DNA of 64,000 bases from Kribbella pratensis. Its GTDB lineage: Bacteria > Actinomycetota > Actinomycetes > Propionibacteriales > Kribbellaceae. Both the position numbers and the translations under genes were made by a program. Below the pieces are notes generated by a model. It did no database searches and had not been told where the DNA came from. It was given only the letters and a program-made list of their open reading frames with translations. This document shows, piece by piece, positions 54,576-61,510 of this stretch. The stretch covers positions 744,001-808,000 of the forward strand of contig NZ_SODU01000003.1 of NCBI RefSeq assembly GCF_004366075.1, given 5' to 3'. Numbering within the stretch: position 1 is the first letter of the stretch; each line of letters opens with the position of its first letter.

Positions 54576-55133
54576 TCAGCTGAGAATCCGCTCCACCGCC
54601 ATCACGACGGCCGTCCGCCGCTGCGACCGGTCCGGCAACTCCGCGCCGTACTCCGGATTCATCGACGACCAGCTCGTCGCGATCGCCTGGATCAACGACA
54701 GCAGAGTGACCGGGGTGAACCGGCGCGACACCACCCGGCGCCGGATCCCCCGCTGAATCTCCTCCAGTCGGCGCTGATTGACCGCGACGATCGCCTCCAA
54801 CGGCTGACCGTCCGGCCGCTCGAGCCGGTACCAGACCGACAGCCGGAGCCGGTCCGGATGCTCCTCGAAGTAGTCGAACACCCGGCCCGCGTACGACGGG
54901 AGGTCTTCGACGTCGAACCCGACCTCGTCCAGGTACTTCTCCACCGACGCGCTGAACACCGCATCGAACAAGGCGTCTTTGTTCCCGAAGTAGGCGTACA
55001 GCATCGCCTTGTTGCACTCGGCCACCTCGGCGATCCGGCTGACCCGCGCACCACCGATCCCGCGCGCCGCGAACTCCTCGGTGGCGGCCTCCAGGATCCG
55101 GGCCCGAGTCCGGTCTGCGTTCCGTTGCTGCAT
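54576..55133 (-). CDS. TetR-family transcriptional regulator
   Basis: A protein of 185 residues. HTH: TRARILEAATEEFAARGIGGARVSRIAEVAECNKAMLYAYFGNKDALF. C-terminal helical domain unassigned. ATG at 55133. It is divergent from the SDR gene at 55230 and separated from it by three clear palindromic operators. Confidence 0.92.
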   Translation of the reverse strand: MQQRNADRTRARILEAATEEFAARGIGGARVSRIAEVAECNKAMLYAYFGNKDALFDAVFSASVEKYLDEVGFDVEDLPSYAGRVFDYFEEHPDRLRLSVWYRLERPDGQPLEAIVAVNQRRLEEIQRGIRRRVVSRRFTPVTLLSLIQAIATSWSSMNPEYGAELPDRSQRRTAVVMAVERILS

Positions 55134-55146
55134 ACGGCGAGCTTAC

Positions 55147-55220
55147 CAACCAACCGGTTGGTTGATTTCCAACCAACCAGTTGGTTAGATAGAGGCTGTA
55201 TCCAACCAAACGGTTAGTTA
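55147..55220. promoter_or_regulatory. three TetR operators of the CAACCAACC/GGTTGGTTG type
   Basis: Site A (55147-55164) is a perfect 18-bp palindrome CAACCAACCGGTTGGTTG. Site B (55170-55187) matches with two changes; site C (55203-55220) is a weaker copy. Centres are 23 and 33 nt apart. Site C abuts the ribosome site of the SDR gene. Confidence 0.88.
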
Positions 55221-55229
55221 GGAACGGCA

Positions 55230-56060
55230 ATGAGCAAGATCTGGCTGGTCACCGGCAGCTCGCGCGGCCTGGGTCGCGCGCTGACCGAGGCGGTGCTGGC
55301 GGCCGGCGACCGCGTCGTCGGCACGGCCCGCAAACCCGAGCAACTCGACGACCTGGTGACGAAGTACGGCGACCAACTGCGGGCAGTCGCGCTCGATGTC
55401 ACGGACGCCGACGCCGCGCGCGCCGCCGTACGGACCGCGGTGACGGAGTTCGGCGGGCTGGATGTGGTGGCGAACAACGCCGGCTACGCGAACAGCGCGT
55501 CGATCGAGGAGATGGCCGACGACGACTTCCGGGCGCAGGTCGAGACCAACCTGTTCGGTGTGGTCAACGTGACGAAGGCTGCGCTGCCGGTGTTCCGCGA
55601 GCAGCGCGGCGGGCACTTCCTGCAGTTCTCGTCGATCGGTGGACGGGCCGGCGGGACGCCCGGCATGGGTGCGTACCAGACCGCGAAGTTCGCCGTCGAA
55701 GGCTTCTCCGAGGTGCTGAACAACGAGGTGCGCCCGTTCGGCGTGAAGGTGACGATCGTCGAGCCGGGCGGCTTCCGGACCGACTGGGGCGGCTCGTCGA
55801 TGCAGCTCGCCGAGGTGCACCCGGACTACGAGTCCACCGTCGGCGAGATGCACCGGCGCCGCCTGGAGATGGACGGCAAGCAGCCGGGCGACCCGGCCAG
55901 GGCCGCGCAGGCCATCCTCGAGATCGTCGGCCTCGACAACCCGCCACTCAGGTTGCTGCTCGGCAGTGACGCCCTCAAGCTCGCCGAAAGCGCGTCGGCC
56001 TCCCGTGCCGCCGAAGCCACCGCCTGGGCCCACCTCACCACCTCAACCGACTTCGACTGA
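55230..56060 (+). CDS. classical short-chain dehydrogenase/reductase
   Basis: A protein of 276 residues: WLVTGSSRGLGRALTEAVL cofactor site, DVVANNAGYANSASIEEM, catalytic Ser in FSSIGGRAG and YQTAKFAVEGFSEVL (YxxxK). It is the oxidoreductase SDR type often paired with TetR. ATG at 55230 has AGGAA upstream. Likely induced when TetR releases the operators. Confidence 0.93.
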   Translation: MSKIWLVTGSSRGLGRALTEAVLAAGDRVVGTARKPEQLDDLVTKYGDQLRAVALDVTDADAARAAVRTAVTEFGGLDVVANNAGYANSASIEEMADDDFRAQVETNLFGVVNVTKAALPVFREQRGGHFLQFSSIGGRAGGTPGMGAYQTAKFAVEGFSEVLNNEVRPFGVKVTIVEPGGFRTDWGGSSMQLAEVHPDYESTVGEMHRRRLEMDGKQPGDPARAAQAILEIVGLDNPPLRLLLGSDALKLAESASASRAAEATAWAHLTTSTDFD

Positions 56061-56122
56061 CGCGATACCCGGCGATCACCACCCACAGCTGATGGGCCGG
56101 CGATCACCACCGCCAGGATGGG

Positions 56123-56466
56123 TAAGCGTCCGAGAAGCCGGCACGTCCCAGAAGCCGGGTTGACGTCCCAGAAGCCGGGTTGACGTCCCAGAAGCCGGGT
56201 TGACGTCCCAGAAGCCGGGTTGACGTCCCAGAAGCCGGGACGACGTCCCAGAAGCCGGGTTGACGTCCCAGAAGCCGGGTTGACGTCCCAGAAGCCGGGA
56301 CGACGTCCGCGAAGCCGGCCGACCTCCGAGCAGCCGGGTTGACGTCCGGGAAGCCGGCACGACGTCCGAGAAGCCAGGTTGACCTCCGAGCGGCCGGGAC
56401 GACGTTCGGGAAGCCGGCACGACGTCCGAGAAGCCGGGTTGGCGTTCGAGAAGCCGGGTTGACGTC
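56123..56466. repeat. 17-copy tandem array of a 20-nt unit
   Basis: The unit GACGTCCCAGAAGCCGGGTT repeats about 17 times with a strict 20-nt period (one 19-nt unit). Central units are identical; the flanks are degenerate (CCGAG or CGGGA variants). There are no spacers, so it is not CRISPR. Since 20 is not a multiple of 3, all three frames stay open but change register, and no frame looks like a gene. The last copy can pair with an inverted copy at 56497-56507. Confidence 0.93.
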
Positions 56467-56507
56467 GGGGGTCCGGGGTGTAAACCCTGTATCTCGGACG
56501 TCAACCC
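56456..56507. terminator. hairpin at the end of the 20-nt array
   Basis: GGGTTGACGTC (56456-56466) pairs perfectly over 11 bp with GACGTCAACCC (56497-56507). It lies just after the stop of the minus-strand epoxide hydrolase gene at 56538, and could terminate it. The pairing uses the last array unit. Confidence 0.5.
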
Positions 56508-56537
56508 AGCAAATGCCACAGCAGGCCAAGAGTGGCG

Positions 56538-57680
56538 CTATCCGCGTAGGTCGCGGAAGAACTCGCGGACGTCGCTCACCAGCAGCTCGGGCTCTTCCAG
56601 GGCTGCGAAGTGGCCGCCGTGGTCGACCTCGGTCCAGCGGGTGATCGTGTTCGAGGTCTCGCAGTACCGTCGGATCGCGACGTCGTGTGCCAACGCGAGG
56701 ACGGCCGTCGGGACGCCCGAGTTCGGCCGCGGCGTCCAGTCGCGCGGCTGCGCGTACCCGATGTAGGCCGCCGACCCGCCGGTCCCGGTCAGCCAGTACA
56801 TCATCACGTTCGTCAGCAGCCGGTCCTTGCTGATGATTGCCTCCGGCAAGGTCTCGGCCGGGTACGTCCAGGCCTTGAACTTGTCCATGATCCAGGCCAG
56901 TTGCGCGACCGGCGAGTCGACCAGGCCGTAGCCCAGCGTCTGCGGCCGGGTCGACTGGATCGAGATGTAGCCGAACTCGTCCTTCATGAACTGACCGATC
57001 CGCCGCATCTTGTCCTGCTCCAGCGGCGTCAGCGTCTGCAGTTCCTCGTCGGACATCTGCAACGGCGGCAGGTTCGTCCCGCCGTTCGTGTGGACGCCGA
57101 CCACGTGCTCCGGGGCGGCCCGTCCGACCTCGGGTGACACCGATCCACCCAGATCGCCGCCCTGTACGCCGTACCGCTCGTAACCGAGCTCGTTCATCAG
57201 CGCCGCCCACACCCGGCCGATCCGCGGGAAGGTCCAGTCGTCGTCCGCCGTCGGCCCGGAGAATCCGAACCCGGGCAGCGCCGGGATGACCACATGGAAC
57301 GCGTCCGAAGCCTGCCCACCAAAAGCAACCGGATCGGTCAGCGGGCCGATCAAATCGAGGAACTCGACGATCGACCCCGGCCAGCCGTGCGTGAGCATCA
57401 GCGGCAGCGCATCCGGCTCCGCGGACCTGACATGGATGAAGTGGATCCGCTGCCCCTCGATCTCGGCGGTGAACTGCGGGTACGAGTTCAGCTCCTTCTC
57501 GGCGGCGCGCCAGTCGTACGACGTACGCCAGTAGTCGACCAGCGACGAAAGCCAGGAGACCGGTACGCCGGTGTTCCAGTCGTCGCCGGGAAGCGGTGCG
57601 GGGAGCCGGGTGCTCGCCAGCTTGGCGGCGAGTTCGTCGAGCGTGCTCTGCGGGATGTCGATGCTGAACGGCTTGATCAT
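56538..57680 (-). CDS. epoxide hydrolase (EHN-type alpha/beta hydrolase)
   Basis: A protein of 380 residues. The EHN N-terminal region (MIKPFSIDIPQSTLDELAAKLASTRLP) leads into an alpha/beta hydrolase with oxyanion HGWPGSIVEFLD, nucleophile Asp in VQGGDLGGSVSPE, and catalytic His in VDHGGHFAALEEPE. Hydrolyses epoxides to diols in the known members. ATG at 57680 is chosen. It faces a WYL regulator across a perfect palindrome. Confidence 0.92.
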   Translation of the reverse strand: MIKPFSIDIPQSTLDELAAKLASTRLPAPLPGDDWNTGVPVSWLSSLVDYWRTSYDWRAAEKELNSYPQFTAEIEGQRIHFIHVRSAEPDALPLMLTHGWPGSIVEFLDLIGPLTDPVAFGGQASDAFHVVIPALPGFGFSGPTADDDWTFPRIGRVWAALMNELGYERYGVQGGDLGGSVSPEVGRAAPEHVVGVHTNGGTNLPPLQMSDEELQTLTPLEQDKMRRIGQFMKDEFGYISIQSTRPQTLGYGLVDSPVAQLAWIMDKFKAWTYPAETLPEAIISKDRLLTNVMMYWLTGTGGSAAYIGYAQPRDWTPRPNSGVPTAVLALAHDVAIRRYCETSNTITRWTEVDHGGHFAALEEPELLVSDVREFFRDLRG

Positions 57681-57700
57681 GTCCACAACTCTGTCACCCA

Positions 57701-57723
57701 CCTAGGACACCTTCAGTCCTAGG
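57701..57723. promoter_or_regulatory. palindromic operator between epoxide hydrolase and WYL regulator
   Basis: CCTAGGAC (57701-57708) and GTCCTAGG (57716-57723) are perfect inverted arms 7 nt apart. The site lies between the divergent genes, 21 nt from the WYL start. Confidence 0.75.
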
Positions 57724-57743
57724 AAGCTGCCAGAATTCAGAAC

Positions 57744-58688
57744 ATGATCGAGACCTCGGCACGACTGCTGAAGCTCCTCTCCCTGCTGCAGCAACCCAAG
57801 GAGTGGAGCGGCGCCGCCCTGGCCGGCGAGCTCGGCGTCGGGGTCCGGACGGTACGGCGGGACGTCGACAAGCTCCGCAACCTCGGCTACCCCGTCGACG
57901 CGATCCCCGGTGTCGCCGGCTACCGCCTCGGCGCCGGCGCCGCACTCCCCCCGCTGCTGCTCGACGACGAGGAAGCGATCGCGGTCGCCATCGGACTGCG
58001 CGCCGCGGCGAACGGGACCGTCGCGGGCACCGAGGAGTCGTCGGTCCGCGCGCTGACGAAGCTCGAACAGGTCCTCCCGTCGCGACTGCGCCACCGGATC
58101 GAACTTCTCCAGCAGATCGCCGTCACGCCCTCGGGCGGTCCGTCCGTACAACCCGACGTACTGCTCGCGGTCGCCGCCGCATGCCGGGACCACCAGCGGC
58201 TGCGCTTCAACTACCGCAATCACGACGGTACGGCGGCCACGCGGACGACCGAGCCGCACCGGCTCGTGCACACCGGGCGGCGGTGGTACCTGGTCGCGTG
58301 GGATCTCGACCGTGACGACTGGCGGACGTTCCGCGTCGACCGGGTGGAGCCACGCATCCCGACCGGCCCGCGGTTCACCCCGCGCGAGGTGCCTGATCTC
58401 GCGACCACGAACCGCGGCGTCGCGTACGGCGGCTACCGCTACCAGGCCCGACTGCTCGTCCGGGCCCCGGCCGAGCAGGTCGCGGACAAGTTCGGGCCGG
58501 CCGTCGCCACGGTGACGTCTGTCGACGCGACGACGACGCTGGTCGAGACCGGGGCCAACTCGCTCGACCAACTCGCGCTGCACCTCGGCCTGCTCGGCTA
58601 CCCGCTCGAGATCCAGTCACCGCCGGAGCTCATCGACCACATCCGCGAACTCACGACGCGCCTGGCGGCGGCGATTCCGGCGTCCTGA
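57744..58688 (+). CDS. YafY-type HTH/WYL-domain regulator
   Basis: A protein of 314 residues: N-terminal HTH (RLLKLLSLLQQPKEWSGAALAGELGVGVRTVRRDVDKLRNLGYPV) and a WYL domain with RRWYLVAWDLDRDDWRTFRVDRV near residue 180-200, then a WCX-like C-terminus. These regulators bind nucleotide or DNA-end ligands. Likely controls the divergent epoxide hydrolase through the palindrome. Confidence 0.92.
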   Translation: MIETSARLLKLLSLLQQPKEWSGAALAGELGVGVRTVRRDVDKLRNLGYPVDAIPGVAGYRLGAGAALPPLLLDDEEAIAVAIGLRAAANGTVAGTEESSVRALTKLEQVLPSRLRHRIELLQQIAVTPSGGPSVQPDVLLAVAAACRDHQRLRFNYRNHDGTAATRTTEPHRLVHTGRRWYLVAWDLDRDDWRTFRVDRVEPRIPTGPRFTPREVPDLATTNRGVAYGGYRYQARLLVRAPAEQVADKFGPAVATVTSVDATTTLVETGANSLDQLALHLGLLGYPLEIQSPPELIDHIRELTTRLAAAIPAS

Positions 58689-58716
58689 CAGCGGCGTGTC
58701 CCTGTACCGTTCAGGC

Positions 58717-59526
58717 ATGCAGGATCGGTACGTCGGGACTGTGCTGGGCCGGATCCGCCTGCGCGTCGGCGGGTCGGGGCCTGCGATGCTGTTCTGGCCG
58801 AGCCTCTTGATGGACGGCACGCTGTGGTCCGCCCAGGCCGCGCACTTCGCGGATCGCTTCCAGGTGATCCTCGTCGATCCGCCCGGGCACGGCGGTAGCG
58901 ATCCGCTGACCGGGCCGTTCACGTTCGAGCAGTGCGCCGAGGTGATACTGGCGATCATCGACGACCTGCAGGTCGAGAAGGTGCACCTGGTCGGCAACAG
59001 CTGGGGCGGGATGATCGGCGGCACCTTCGCGGCACTGCATCCGGACCGGATCGGCATCGCCGTACTGATGAACGCCACCGCGTCACCGGCCGGACGACGC
59101 CAGAAGGTCGAGTACGGCGTCCTGATCCGCGCGGCGCAGCTCCTCGGCGGGATGCGCGGACCGCTCACCGGGCCGGTCCGCGACGCCTTCCTCGGCCCGA
59201 CCGCGAAACGCGAGAAGCCCGAGGTCGTTGCCACAGTCAACGAACTCGCCCGCAAGGTGGACATCACCTCGGGACGGCACGCCGTCACCAGTGTGGTCCC
59301 GCATCGTCCCGATCAGCGCGCCCTGCTCGGAAAGATCCGGACGCCGGTGCTGGTGGTGGCCGGTGCGGAGGACGCCACGTTCCCGGTCGCGGAGACCGAG
59401 GAGATGGCGGACTCCATCCCCGGCGCGAGGTTCGTCGTACTCGAGCAATCCGCACACCTGGCGGCACTCGAGTCCCCGAAAGAGGTCAACGCCCTGATCG
59501 ACGACTTCCTCGCCGACAACGGCTGA
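58717..59526 (+). CDS. alpha/beta-fold hydrolase
   Basis: A protein of 269 residues with an elbow GNSWGGMIGG (nucleophile Ser), an acid in GAEDATFP, and His in LEQSAHLAALE. LMDGTLWSAQAAHF oxyanion region and VDPPGHGGSDPL follow the 3-oxoadipate enol-lactonase-like layout. ATG at 58717 is chosen. The rnz gene is convergent; the long inverted repeat lies between. Confidence 0.88.
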   Translation: MQDRYVGTVLGRIRLRVGGSGPAMLFWPSLLMDGTLWSAQAAHFADRFQVILVDPPGHGGSDPLTGPFTFEQCAEVILAIIDDLQVEKVHLVGNSWGGMIGGTFAALHPDRIGIAVLMNATASPAGRRQKVEYGVLIRAAQLLGGMRGPLTGPVRDAFLGPTAKREKPEVVATVNELARKVDITSGRHAVTSVVPHRPDQRALLGKIRTPVLVVAGAEDATFPVAETEEMADSIPGARFVVLEQSAHLAALESPKEVNALIDDFLADNG

Positions 59527-59534
59527 CGCCACCT

Positions 59535-59637
59535 GCGGACCTGTGCCACTCACCAACCCGCCCCGATGACCGCTCCGGGACTCCCCTGAGCGTGCGCCAC
59601 GTCGCACACGAGCAGTTGGTGAGTGGCTGAGGTCCGC
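59535..59637. terminator. 23-nt inverted repeat between convergent genes
   Basis: Left arm GCGGACCT-GT-GCCACTCACCAAC (59535-59557) and right arm GTTGGTGAGTGGC-TG-AGGTCCGC (59615-59637) pair at 21 of 23 positions. The 57-nt loop has its own hairpin GTGCG/CGCAC. The element ends exactly at the rnz stop (59638). A bidirectional terminator is the simplest reading; a small non-autonomous element is possible. Confidence 0.7.
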
Positions 59638-60546
59638 CTAGCGCCGCGACGGGACCGGTGTGCGGGTCAGGTCGGCGGCGACCACGATCTCGCCGGAGAA
59701 CTCCGCCGCGGCCTCCTCGTGAAAGCGTTCCGGTTCCAGGTAGCGCTGGGAGAAGTGCGTGAGGACGAGCTTGCGGACGCCGCACTCCTCCGCGACCCGG
59801 GCCGCCTGGCGTGCGGTCAGGTGACCGAACCGGCGCGCCAACTCCGTCTCCGACGACAGGTACGTCGACTCGATCACCAGCAGGTCGGCCCCGTCGGCCA
59901 AGCGCAGGACGTTCTCACACAGGCGGGTGTCCATGATGAACGCGAACCGCTGCCCCGCCCGCAGCTCGCTGACGTCCTCCACACGCACAGTGCGATCGCC
60001 GAGGTCGAGCGATCCGGCTCGTTGCAGCCGGCCGACGTCCGGCCCGGTCACGCCGTACGCCGCGAGCTTGTCCGGGAGCATGCGGCGTCCGTCGGGCTCG
60101 ATCAACTGGTACCCGAACGACTCGATCGGGTGCTCCAGGCGCCGCGCCCACAACTGCCCGAACGAGCCGACGGACAGCAGCCCGTCCTCCTCCACCGGCT
60201 CCTCGAGCAGTTCGGCCCGCTCGAAGAACGAGGCGGCGTACCGCAACCGTGTGAAGTACGTCTGCCCCGACGCCGGATAGTGCGCCCGCACCGGATGCGG
60301 TACGTCGTCCAGCGACAACCGCTGCACCACGCCTGGCACCCCGAGACAGTGATCGCCGTGGAAGTGCGTCACACACAACCGGGTGATCGCCCCGGCCGCG
60401 AGCCCGGCGTAGATCATCTGCCGCTGCGTCCCCTCGCCGGGATCGAACAGGAACCCCTCATCGTCCCAGCGCAGGAAGTACCCGTTCTGCGTACGTTCCC
60501 GGGACGGCACCTGACTGCCGGTCCCGAGCACGACGAGCTCACGCAA
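59638..60546 (-). CDS. rnz: ribonuclease Z
   Basis: A protein of 302 residues that trims the 3' trailer of tRNA precursors. Metallo-beta-lactamase motif THFHGDHCLGVPGVVQRL, then FIMDTRLCENVLRLADGADLLVIESTYL and LTHFSQRYLEP. Start TTG at 60546, overlapping the stop of the dehydratase gene by 8 nt. Full length. It may be relevant that both tRNAs in the window are trimmed by such an enzyme, but there is no local link. Confidence 0.94.
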   Translation of the reverse strand: MRELVVLGTGSQVPSRERTQNGYFLRWDDEGFLFDPGEGTQRQMIYAGLAAGAITRLCVTHFHGDHCLGVPGVVQRLSLDDVPHPVRAHYPASGQTYFTRLRYAASFFERAELLEEPVEEDGLLSVGSFGQLWARRLEHPIESFGYQLIEPDGRRMLPDKLAAYGVTGPDVGRLQRAGSLDLGDRTVRVEDVSELRAGQRFAFIMDTRLCENVLRLADGADLLVIESTYLSSETELARRFGHLTARQAARVAEECGVRKLVLTHFSQRYLEPERFHEEAAAEFSGEIVVAADLTRTPVPSRR

Positions 60547-61510
60547 GCGCGGCCACCAACGTGGAGGACGACATGTTGCCGCCGCAGGACACGACCGCGA
60601 CGCGCTTCCCGGTCAATTCGGTACGTCGCTTGCTCGCAGCTGCGAACGCCAGCGCTGCCGAGCCCTCGATCAACTGGTGCTCGGTGTCGATAACCATCCG
60701 GAGCGCGTCCCGGATCGCATCCTCCTCGACCAGCACCCAGTCGTCGACCAGTTCACGGCACAGATCGAAGGTGATGCTCCCAGGCTCGACGCTGCCCGCC
60801 GTACCGTCCGACAACGTGTGCCCGGCGTCGATCTGTACGATCTCGCCGGCCCGTACCGAGGCCGCCATCGCGTCGTCGACAGCCGGCTGCGCGCCGTACA
60901 CGCGAATCCCGGGCAAGTGCTTCTTGAGCACCGCGGCGACTCCGCTGATCAGCCCGCCACCACCGACCGCGACCACGACCGCATCGAGCGACGCGCCGGC
61001 CAGCTGCTCGACGATCTCGACACCGACCGTCCCCTGCCCGGCGATGATGTCCGGGTCGTTGTACGGCGGAACGTACGCCAGCCCGTGCTCCGCGGCGTAC
61101 GCCCGCGCCTTGATCTCGAGGACGCCGGTGTCGTTGCCCTCAGCCCGTAGTTCCAGACCGAGCCGGCGCAGTGCCGCGACCTTGCCAGGCGCGGCGTTTT
61201 CGGGCAGGTAGACGATGCCATGACCGCCGAGCGTCGCGAGTGCGTTACCGACCCCGAGTCCGTGATTCCCGGTGGACGCCGTGATCACGCCTGCCGCCCG
61301 CTCCGCCTCGGTCAGCGTGAGGATCTTCGCCAGCGCACCGCGGGCCTTGAACGATCCCGTCCGCTGCTGGTGCTCGCACTTCACGAGCACCTCGGCGCCG
61401 AGTTCCTCGCTGAACGCGTCGTACCGGACGAACGGTGTCGGCGGCAGGTGCTCCCGCAGTGCCGGCGCGACGCGCTCGGCCCGTGCGGCAGCTTCCGCGG
61501 GGGTCATCAC
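60539..61510 (-). CDS. threonine/serine dehydratase-like PLP enzyme
   Basis: A protein of 323 residues of the fold-II PLP family. The PLP Lys is in RTGSFKARGAL; the phosphate loop is VGGGGLISGV; STGNHGLGVGNA is the Asn loop; SCGGNMSSSTLV closes the active site. It lacks the ACT domain of biosynthetic threonine deaminase, so a catabolic L-threonine/serine dehydratase or a racemase-like enzyme is possible. GTG at 61510 overlaps the glyQS stop (GTGA). Confidence 0.9.
   Translation of the reverse strand: MMTPAEAAARAERVAPALREHLPPTPFVRYDAFSEELGAEVLVKCEHQQRTGSFKARGALAKILTLTEAERAAGVITASTGNHGLGVGNALATLGGHGIVYLPENAAPGKVAALRRLGLELRAEGNDTGVLEIKARAYAAEHGLAYVPPYNDPDIIAGQGTVGVEIVEQLAGASLDAVVVAVGGGGLISGVAAVLKKHLPGIRVYGAQPAVDDAMAASVRAGEIVQIDAGHTLSDGTAGSVEPGSITFDLCRELVDDWVLVEEDAIRDALRMVIDTEHQLIEGSAALAFAAASKRRTELTGKRVAVVSCGGNMSSSTLVAALA

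Noticed and set aside
56123..56466. CRISPR array
   Set aside because: Repeats are contiguous with no spacers, the unit is only 20 nt and no cas gene is present.
56104..57210. A frame crossing the 20-nt array with repeats such as GFWDVNPASGTS
   Set aside because: The repeat unit is 20 nt, so the frame just reads the array in three registers; it also runs over the epoxide hydrolase gene in another frame.
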